DNA of 64,000 bases from Apricaphanius iberus (lineage: Eukaryota; Chordata; Actinopteri; Cyprinodontiformes; Aphaniidae): contig JAPXFQ010000398.1 of the NCBI GenBank assembly GCA_028564705.1, forward strand, positions 2,232,001 to 2,296,000, in the 5' to 3' direction. Position 1 is the stretch's first letter. Each line of letters begins with the position of its first letter. The position numbers and the translations under genes are program-made. Below the pieces are notes generated by a model. That model was not told where the DNA came from. It worked only from the letters and a program-made list of their open reading frames with translations, and did not search any database. Shown here in pieces: positions 55,862 to 64,000 of the stretch.

Positions 55862-58800
55862 GTTTTATGACTTTTATGGGTTTTTTTTTCTGTTTCACTA
55901 TATCTCATAACCCTATTTATGTTGTCTGTTGTTAAAGTTGTATTTGATGTCAATTTTTGCCCAAGAGATAAAATGATTTTTAGACTAAAACAGCTTTGCT
56001 TTTTAGAGCTGGTGCCAAATGTAATCCTGTTTTGTAAAAATTGCAACGTGGACTCTTGACAGTTTGGATTAATAATCAAACTTTTCTGGAAAAGACACGT
56101 GACAAGTACAACAAGTAAATACCTTCCTTCAGATGGGATAGATAATCTTTATCTCAATATATCAGGCAGTGAAGAACAATGAGAACTTTACAATTTTAGA
56201 GAAAAACATCTCAGTAAGGTGTGAAATGGTTACTACCGGTTGCTTCTGTGCCAAAATATTTGATATAAAGTTTTTTTCTCTCACAAGAATGTAGAAGATA
56301 ATAGAACAGAAATAACCTTATACACAATAATATGTTGTGGATTATAATTGCAGCATAACTGTTGTCCCTCAGCAAGGAAATGAAAGTGTACCAGTAGCAA
56401 CGTGTGAGGCAAGTTGAAACGGGTAGAACACAAAGATATAAATAAAAAGAAGAATTAAAGACTGTACAGAAAGGAGGGAGTGTCTCTAAAACAGCCTGCC
56501 TGCATGGATGCACAAGAAGTAGTCAAGTTCCACTAAGATCTTTGGGGAATAGGCCTATGTAATTATAGTTTTAGATCAAATTGTCTATTTTACAAATTCT
56601 ATATCAGGTTATTAGTAAAAAATTATAACAACTATATTTGTAAACCTCAAAAAAAATTCAACCAACACACCTTAATTATAAGCTGTAATAGATGTTTTAA
56701 GTTATTTTTCTTAATAAGGTTACCTGCTAATTAAGACTTTCCTGAAGCTGCTGCAACTTTTTGATGACTTTATTGACTGCGTGAAAATTATTCAGTATTT
56801 TCTTGGCTCAATTGCCATTTTAATTTGTTTATGCTCTAAAATGACAGATTTTCTAAGTGAAAGGGGAGAATGCGATGGCAGTCTGCAGATTTCCCTACTT
56901 AATGCAGCTGCAATGTTCCTCTCCAATTCATCACACAAATAACATTTATTCCATAAGTTTATAGGGAAAAAATATCTTCTGCTAGGAAATGTGATTTTCT
57001 TTAATCTTACCCAATTCATGTTCTGTCATCAGATTGCATTCGTTGAGGAAGGTAAAGAATTACCAAAACTGTCTGAGATTTTTGGATTTAGCCCCTCTGC
57101 AGTCATCGAACTGGAACAGCAGTGAGTAGAAGTGAATCACTCAAATTGGAAAATTATTCAGATTATTTAAGAGTTGCTCATTCAAATACATGTAGTTACA
57201 AGGGGAATGCTTTATTTTCTATAGCGACATGATGCATTTTTTGCATAAAGAGAACATTTCTGCACCGTGCTAATGTTTTTCTGTTTTTCAGTGAGTTCTT
57301 CATGCCTGGGATGGTAGACACCCACATCCATGCATCCCAGTACAGCTACGCGGGCACAGCTCTGGATATGCCCCTACTGCAGTGGCTCAACACCTACACC
57401 TTTCCGATAGAGTCACGTTTTAAGGACTTAGAGTTTGCAAATAAGGTCTACACTCAAGTAGTGGTGAGTTTCAAAGCATATTTAAATATTTTTGTCAGAA
57501 CATGCTTTGTAAATAAAAGACAGCAAGTTAACAATGAGCTTTGTGGCAGTTGTACAACATATTTTATGTGTCCTAAAACTAGTATTGTTTTTATGACATG
57601 GCACACCACCCAAGGCATCCTTCGGATAGATGACAGCATGAGTTTAAAAAACACAGTTATATCTGTAATATTCACCCCAAACATGCACCACAGCTGGCTG
57701 ATGAGATTTAAATTGGTGTTGGATTTGCGGATTCCTAATATGGCACTTAGTTAAAGGGATGTTTCAGTGTTGTAAAGGAAACTGGAATTGAATTTAGTTC
57801 AAAATCTGAAATGTTTAGACTTGACAAATCTTAACTGGAGTAAAGTACACTACATACAGATTAAACACAGTTTAGGATTTTACCGACACTTCTTTTTATG
57901 AGTAAACAGAAAAAAAAGACAATTTACAATTATTTTTGGTAGAACCTCCCTAGCTTAAACCAAGTGTAAAAACTCCTACATCAAATTCTTTTCATATCTG
58001 GTCTGAAGTATTCCTACTCATTGTTCATCGATGCTTTACAAACAGTTTTGAAACCTTTACTCCATTTAAGAAAACAGAAAAGGACCCGCCCCGGGGCGTC
58101 ATTCACGGAATGACCGCCACTGAGTCATTCTCATAGGTTGCAAACCAATCATTTTCCTTTGTGAGAACAGCTCAGTGGTTTGCAAAATAGATACAACTGA
58201 AATTACACAATAACGCTGTAATTAAATAACGCTTGAGTTTTCTTCTTAGAAAAGGACTTTAAGAAACGGAACAACCACTGCGTGTTACTTTGCCACCATA
58301 CACACTGATGCGTCTCTTCTGCTCGGTCAGATTGCAAGTAAGGAGTCAAACACAAACACACACAAACACTTTAATGTAAACTATTTCTTACAAAGAACTC
58401 CTCTTCGAGGTGTCTGTAACTAACTTGAGGTGTTTTGTACTCACTAACAAACTGCACAAGCTTATTTTCATTCATAAGATGGACGTGAAGCTTTGTAACT
58501 CAGATGAGACAGAAAATGATTAGGGAAGGGGAAGACTCAAAAATACAAAGTGTTCTCTGTTGTATTAGATGTTTGTTGAGACGTGTCTTATAAATCCGTC
58601 TCAGCTAACATCATTAAGCCCTGCTGTCATTGTCTTAAGCAGACCAACTTAAAAAAAAAAATTTGAGTGTGATCATCACATGTTTCTCCAGTTGTAAAGA
58701 ATGCATCAGATTTTTTACTTGCTTACGCTTGCTGTATTTGCTCTCCACTCAGTGTCTTTGAAATTAGATTGGTTCTTCACTTTTATGCCTTACTTATTAT

Positions 58801-61800
58801 CATCTGAACACTCACTGCATTGCATAAAGCTGGGTTTACGCTGGAGTACAGGTACAGTGCTGCAAATGGACTAAATCAGGCACGTTTTGCAACTTTAAAC
58901 AGTCATTTTATGTAAGCGGGGTCATTGAACGTTCAACTTTGTACTGTTCGGGCCATTATGATGAGAACTATCAGACACAAGCACGTCTAAGCACACATCC
59001 ATGTTTCAGGATCGTACAGCAAGCATTCGTGATTATTTCGTTTCGACATATATAAACTGGGTTAGTGATGCAAGACAACACATGCACTATCTATAGTACT
59101 CTGTAAAACATGCTCATATGAGGACCTTTGCCATAATCTCTTATCACAGAAATCTGGACCAACCTGCTGATCATGCACTGCATCTGTCTACTGTACATGT
59201 TGTTCTGTCTGTAAGAGATTAAGTTGGTAAAGATGTTCAAACATAAATGTTGCCATGTCCATGCATGTTGGAAATATAGTCTTTGGTCCATCATTTTATA
59301 ACAGGAAGCACACAAATGTATGAAACAGGACTGATTAAGCTCCAATTTGCTGGCACGGTTACAGGCTTCTCTTTTTGCCCTCGGTACAAAGGTTTCTTGT
59401 TTTCTCAGTGAAAGAGATTTTTAAAAAAATATATGCCTCTCTCTGTCTATATTTTTCTTCTACTGTACAGAAAACTTGGGCTTCTTACCAGCTACAATTA
59501 GATAGATTTATTTGTTTTGCCAGTTGTGTTGTTGAGATTACAGGAGTAAAGCCCGATAGGTGTGGTTTGTTCTAAATTTGCAACGAGTACTGTGCACTTG
59601 TGTTATCAGGTTCTATTAAAACTTGGTTTCCAAGAAACAAGCCTTTGTGCTTAAGTAGAAGCAACACTTCTTATTTATTCTAAGGAATGCAGATAATATA
59701 AAATTGCATTTCTCCTTTTTCTCTGCCTGAATTATTTTACATAAACAGTGGTACTAAAGTGCTTAAAATGTATGTTTAATAGTCCATCCTATTCTGACCA
59801 TTACTTTACTTTTGTACATCATCATAACTCATAAAAATGAGCAGTGGTTCTGATCGATTGAGAGATAAGAATTCAAAATATCCTGCAGCATTACATTGAT
59901 TTTATAGCTTTTATAGAAATAATTGTTTTTGTTTTTCTACTCATACCAGCTAACATATTAAGAAAAGCTTTGCCATGCAGTGGTGGTATTTACAGTGGGT
60001 ACCTCAAGTTTTCAGACCCTTTTAAAAATGTCACACTTTGTTTTATTGCACCCATTTGCTAGAATAAAAAAAGTTACTTTTATTTCTAAATGCTGAATTT
60101 TTTAATATTCACTTAGCCCCCCATCTTGGCAGAATAAAAAACAGAAATGTAGAGATTTTTGCAGATGTATCAAAAATAAAAAAAAATGAAATATTACATG
60201 GTCATAAGTATTCAGACCCTTTGCTTGGTACTGAGTAGAAGCACCCTTTTGAGCTAGTGCAGTTATGAGTAATTTGGGGAATGATGCAACAAGTTTTTCA
60301 CACCTGGATTTTGGGATCCTCTGCTATTCTTCCTTGCAGACCCTCTCCAGTTCTGTCAGGTTGGATGGTGAACGTTGGTAGACAGCCATTTTCAGGTCTC
60401 TCCAGAGATGCTCAATTGGGTTTAGGTCAGAGCTCGGCTGGGCCAGTTAAGAACAGTCAAGAGTTGTTCCAAAGCCACTCCTTTGTTATTTTAGCTTTGT
60501 GTTTAGGGTCATTGTCCTCTTGAAAGGTGAATCTTCGGCCCAGTCTGAGGTCCTGGGCGCTCTGGAAGAGGTTCTCATCCTGGATATCTCTTTACCTTGC
60601 CGCATTCGTCTTTTCTTCAATTGCAACCAGTCATCCTGTCCCTGCAGCTGAAAAACACCCCCGCAACATGATGCTCCCACCACCATGTTTCACTGTAGGG
60701 ATTGTATTGGGTAGGTGATGAGCAGTACCTAGTTTTCTCCACATATACAGCTTAGAATTAATGCCAAAAAGTTCAATCTTGGTCTCATCAGACCAGAGAA
60801 TCTTATTTACCATAGTCTGGGAGTCCTTCATGCCTTTTTTTGGCAAACCATAGGCAGGCTTTCATATTTCTTGCACTGAGGAGAGGTTTCCATCAGGCCA
60901 CTCTGACTGGTGGAGCGCTGCAGTGATAGTTGAGTTGGTGGAACTTTCTCCCATCTCCCTACTGCATCTCAGGAGCTCAGCCACAGTGATCTTTGGGTTC
61001 TTCTTTACCTCTCTCACCAAAACTCTTCTCCCACGATTGCTAATTTTGACTGGACAGCCAGGTCTAGGAAGAGTTCTGGTCGTCCCACACTTCTTCTGTT
61101 TGAGGCCATGTGCTCTTAGGATCCTTGAGTACTGCAGAAATCCCTTTGTAACCTTGACCAGATCTGTGCCTTGCAACAATTCTTGCTTTGAGCTCCTTTG
61201 GGAGTTCCTTCGACCTTATGATTCTCATTTGATCTGACATGCACTGTGAGCTTTAAGGTCTTATATAGAGAGGTGTGTGCCTTTCCTAATCAGGTCCAAT
61301 CCGTTTATTTAAACACAGATGGAATCCAATTAAGAAGCAGACCCATCTCACGGAGGATCAGAAGAAATTAACAGCATGTCAGTTAAATATGATTGGCACT
61401 GCAAAGGGTCTGAATACGTATCACCATGTGAAATTTCAGTTTTCCTTTTTTAATAGATTTTCAATACATTTCTGCATTTCTGCTTTTTTTCTGTCAAGAT
61501 GGAGTGCTGAGTGTACATTAATGAGAAATAAAATGAACTTTTTTGATTTTAGAAAATGGCTGCAATGAAACAAAGAGGGAAAAATTTAAATGGGTCTGAA
61601 TACTTTCCGTACCCACTGTAGATCAAAATCGCAACAAAGAATATGTGGATTAGATTTAAGACAAAAAATATTCATAAACCCACCAGGTTAAGGTTACCTC
61701 ATCTTTTAATGTTACTAAAATGTTTCTTTTGACTGAAAGTGATAAACAATCAAATTCAATAAATTAGAGACATTTGTTACACTAGAAGTACCTTTTAAAA

Positions 61801-64000
61801 CCACAGACTTTTAAGCAGATATTAATCATTTTCATTCTATTAAGTCCACATTTCTGTAATAAAGATGAGTTATTTATTATTGGACGGATGAAATATCCTA
61901 ATCTTAAACGTTATGTTTTCATGAGTTCTAAGCAATAAACAAATAAATACATTTTCACAATAAACTGAAACAAAAGCACTAAAACATCAGTCTGCTTCAT
62001 ATAGTAAGTTCATTTGCTGAAATTAGTGAACTTCTCATTAATCTTGACATTTATTTAATATGACTGTAGTAATATTATTTGAACCGGGGGAGGGATCCAA
62101 AGATTAGGGTTATGTCAAAGAGGCCTTTTAACTGTAAAGACTTGAAGCGCATTACATCAGTGAAATATAAAAAGCAGCTCAGCAAATATGAGAAGGATTT
62201 GATGGCTGCAATTACATAAATATGTTTTATTCATTATTGAGAAGGAAAGATATCATCTCTATTATGCTATATTTATTCAAGGAAGAAGTTAAAAATTATT
62301 TAACTATTTAATTATTTGTTAAATTATGACTTACATGTACTTTTATTATCTTTGGAGAGATACTTTTCTCATTTCCTAACAGATAAGAAATAAACTTCTT
62401 GATTAAATAAAGTTAAAATACCATCTAAATCTGCCAGGGGTATGAATAATTTTGGCTTTATTCATAGCCGTTAGCTTAATGGAGAAATACAGGACTGCTT
62501 TTTATTACATATTTATAGTTGGACATATGTTGCTGAATATATTGTTCCTTTGCATTTGCAGATGATTTTGGCCAGCGTGCCTTAGTAGGGAAGGTGTGTA
62601 TGGACAGAAACATCGCTGTGACGCATTACAGAGAAACCTCTCAAGAATCTCAAGATGAGACCTATCGGTGGGTTGATTTGACTAGACTTGAGAAACAGCA
62701 TGTCCGCCGTCTACATTGTTAAAGTATAACATAATTGGGTTTCCAGTGGCTTAAAAACTGCACAAGTTAAATTTGTATGTAGGGCACATTTTCATGTGAA
62801 ACAGGACATAATCCACTTATTTAGTTGCCTTTGATTAACTGTGCATCTTTTTTGTTTCCCTACAAAAGGTTCATCAAAGAATTACTAAACAAAAAGGTAG
62901 GAATGTGTAAAATATTAGTAATGAAACTGGCCAGCTCTGTTATCTGACTTTGTTGTTTTCTGTGGGGTTGGTGGTCCTAACAGTACCCTCTGGTGAAGCC
63001 AGTAGTCACTCCACGTTTTGCGCCGTCCTGCACAGAAGCCTTGCTTGGTCAACTGGGTGCAATTGCTAAGAACAACAAGCTGCATATACAAGTGAGTTCA
63101 AGGTGGCAACCTAACGACAGAGAATATCTAGTGCTGAACCTAACGGGATTATTTATTTATTTATTTCAGAGTCATATCAGCGAAAACCTTGAGGAACTGA
63201 AGCTGGCAAAGGAGCTGTTTCCCAAATCGGAGTCTTACACAGACATCTATCACAAATGCAATCTTCTCACTGACAAGGTGAGCTCACTGTCCCATCTGGA
63301 GCTGGACCCAATAAAAGGAAGTCATTTAAATTTGAATGCTTGCATTAAAGTGGGAAAAAACTGCTCTTAATTCCCTCAATGTGAATGCCTTACAGACGAT
63401 TATGGCCCATGGCTGCCACCTCAGTGATGAAGAGTTGGTTCTTTTCAGGGAAACAGGAGCTGCTTTGTCCCATTGTCCCAACTCCAACCTCTCGTGAGTC
63501 CTTTCTCAGAACCAAGATGAGGTCAAAAGATTTGTTGAACCCTGATTGTATCTTTAAAGAAGGACAGTAGTAATATTGCATCATAGTTTAATCATTGAAA
63601 CTGATTCAGTTGATTCCAATGGATTCCAGAAAATAAACAGATGGCTGTAAAGCTCCAATGAGACAGATCAGACAGTAAAAATGATATGAAATCATTTTAT
63701 TCAGTTGGTGATCTCTCTGTTTAACCAGGTTGTGCAGCGGAGTGTTAAACGTACGTAACGTTCTGAATCACAAAGTAAAGCTGGGGTTGGGTACAGGTGG
63801 GTGGAAATATTTGAATCCACTTTAAAGTATGAAGCAGGCATGCAAATCAACACAGAATGGAATTTTAAAAGAGGGAACATTTTGGCTGTGCTTGTCCAAG
63901 ACTCATGTAAGCCAATGCCTGCAACCTTTTCTGTTACTGCTGCATCAGATGTGGCAGGAGGGTACTCGTCTTCTATTCTTGACGCTGTAAGAAGAACCCT
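55733..64000 (+). CDS. gda: gda, guanine deaminase; 3' part beyond window end
   Basis: GDA hydrolyses guanine to xanthine and ammonia in purine catabolism; it is a cytosolic zinc enzyme of the amidohydrolase superfamily. Coding parts join 55733-55861, 57033-57121, 57292-57463, 58250-58337, 62562-62667, 62869-62896, 62984-63091, 63170-63277, 63396-63493, 63729-63796 and 63949-64000 (348 codons plus two bases; human has about 454 residues). All zinc ligands are present: His84 and His86 in [13 protein letters not shown], His242 in SHISEN, His281 in MAHG and Asp332 in GLGTDVAGG, split across exons 10/11. [20 protein letters not shown] and VGKVCMDRN are further family blocks. The ATG has A at -3 and G at +4. 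Every junction keeps frame. A Tc1 relic sits in the 4.2 kb intron 4. Confidence 0.97.
55862..57032. other. gda intron 1
   Basis: Non-coding, AT-rich; no repeat recognised. Confidence 0.6.
57033..57121 (+). CDS. gda: gda exon 2
   Basis: The acceptor TTCTGTCATCAG opens [19 protein letters not shown]. The donor is CAGCA|GTGAGT. Confidence 0.93.
57292..57463 (+). CDS. gda: gda exon 3, first zinc ligands
   Basis: The acceptor CTGTTTTTCAG completes His and opens [20 protein letters not shown]. His84 and His86 bind zinc. It ends VYTQVV at donor GTGAGT. Confidence 0.96.
57464..58249. other. gda intron 3
   Basis: Frame 57302-57754 runs from exon 3 into this intron and is not coding beyond 57463. 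A GC box and AP-1-like motif lie near 58085-58125, reported in the findings. Confidence 0.6.
58250..58337 (+). CDS. gda: gda exon 4
   Basis: The acceptor TTTTCTTCTTAG opens [20 protein letters not shown]. The donor is GCAA|GTAAGG. Confidence 0.95.
58338..59990. other. gda intron 4, left part
   Basis: Non-coding; no recognised repeat. Confidence 0.5.
59993..61618 (-). mobile_element. Full-length, inactivated Tc1 transposon in gda intron 4
   Basis: TA at 59991-59992 and 61619-61620 flank inverted ends CAGTGGGTACCTCAAG and (reversed) CAGTGGGTACGGAAAG. Inner direct motifs TTCAGACCCTTTGC (60210) and GGGTCTGAATAC (61398) give an IR/DR layout. On the minus strand the transposase is split: [18 protein letters not shown] and SEWPDGN pieces (61180-60860), [28 protein letters not shown] (60846-60631), then [18 protein letters not shown] (near 60430). 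Frameshifts and stops separate them. Confidence 0.88.
61621..62561. other. gda intron 4, right part
   Basis: AT-rich non-coding sequence up to the exon 5 acceptor. Confidence 0.6.
62562..62667 (+). CDS. gda: gda exon 5
   Basis: Encodes [20 protein letters not shown] and [13 protein letters not shown] between TTTGCAG and donor ATCG|GTGGGT. Confidence 0.94.
62869..62896 (+). CDS. gda: gda exon 6, 28 bp microexon
   Basis: The acceptor CCTACAAAAG opens FIKELLNKK before donor AAG|GTAGGA. It is too short for normal ORF detection, but frame and similarity to human RFVSEMLQKN require it. Confidence 0.88.
62984..63091 (+). CDS. gda: gda exon 7
   Basis: 36 codons, [20 protein letters not shown] to KNNKLHIQ, between CCTAACAG and donor ACAA|GTGAGT. 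Confidence 0.95.
63170..63277 (+). CDS. gda: gda exon 8, zinc ligand His242
   Basis: 36 codons, [20 protein letters not shown] to NLLTDK, with acceptor TTATTTCAG and donor AAG|GTGAGC. Confidence 0.95.
63396..63493 (+). CDS. gda: gda exon 9, zinc ligand His281
   Basis: [20 protein letters not shown] to HCPNSNLS, between CCTTACAG and donor CTC|GTGAGT. Confidence 0.95.
63729..63796 (+). CDS. gda: gda exon 10
   Basis: 68 bp: [20 protein letters not shown], then GT and the first base of the Asp332 codon. The acceptor is TTTAACCAG and the donor ACAG|GTGGGT. Confidence 0.92.
63949..64000 (+). CDS. gda: gda exon 11, partial
   Basis: The acceptor CTGCATCAG completes Asp332 and opens [17 protein letters not shown]; cut by the window end. 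Confidence 0.93.

Noticed and set aside
57464..57754. Reading frame continuing past gda exon 3
   Set aside because: Exon 3 ends at a consensus donor and exon 4 restores conserved sequence; the extension is intron.
1..64000. CRISPR arrays, tRNA, rRNA, viral or bacterial gene clusters
   Set aside because: None seen; the repeats are microsatellites, LINE tails and DNA transposons, and all four genes are vertebrate.

Overview
This 64 kb window is nuclear DNA from a teleost fish, probably a percomorph. The evidence is four split vertebrate genes with GT-AG introns and a dense teleost repeat load: many Tc1/mariner lineages, hAT, Harbinger-like and TTAA-specific elements, L1 and L2-type LINE tails, and the GTGGGGACC repeat. 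I see no rRNA, tRNA, CRISPR array or bacterial-style operon.

Layout from left to right: cemip2 (tmem2), minus strand, start codon at 8132, coding exons 2-5 visible and the rest beyond position 1. Next is abhd17b, minus strand, complete 288-codon CDS in three exons between 39632 and 21602. Next is a c9orf85 homologue, plus strand, complete 182-codon CDS in four exons between 44188 and 48913. Last is gda (guanine deaminase), plus strand, eleven exons from 55733 to the right edge, where it is cut. This order and orientation match, from memory, human 9q21.13 (CEMIP2, ABHD17B, C9orf85, GDA). Exon joins were set by reading GT-AG borders and checking that each junction keeps frame and family residues.

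abhd17b and c9orf85 are head to head. A CpG-rich stretch near 41.4-42.15 kb looks like the abhd17b first exon, a palindromic CRE lies 100 bp before the c9orf85 start, and a 625 bp Harbinger-like MITE sits between the two. gda has a compact TATA/CCAAT promoter. cemip2 probably starts from a noncoding exon near 16.3-16.5 kb.

The four genes do not form one pathway. CEMIP2 is a hyaluronan-related membrane protein, ABHD17B a protein depalmitoylase, GDA a purine-salvage enzyme, and C9orf85 is uncharacterised. The rest is introns and spacers filled with repeats. Most notable are an intact 347-residue Tc1-type transposase with DD38E spacing (1-1524), a DD36E relic whose second catalytic Asp is now His (46.5-47.5 kb), three hAT-type MITEs with 8 bp target duplications, and a perfect 28 bp inverted repeat with a 13 nt loop in c9orf85 intron 2. 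I found no convincing new biological system; the hairpin and the DD38E element are the best leads.
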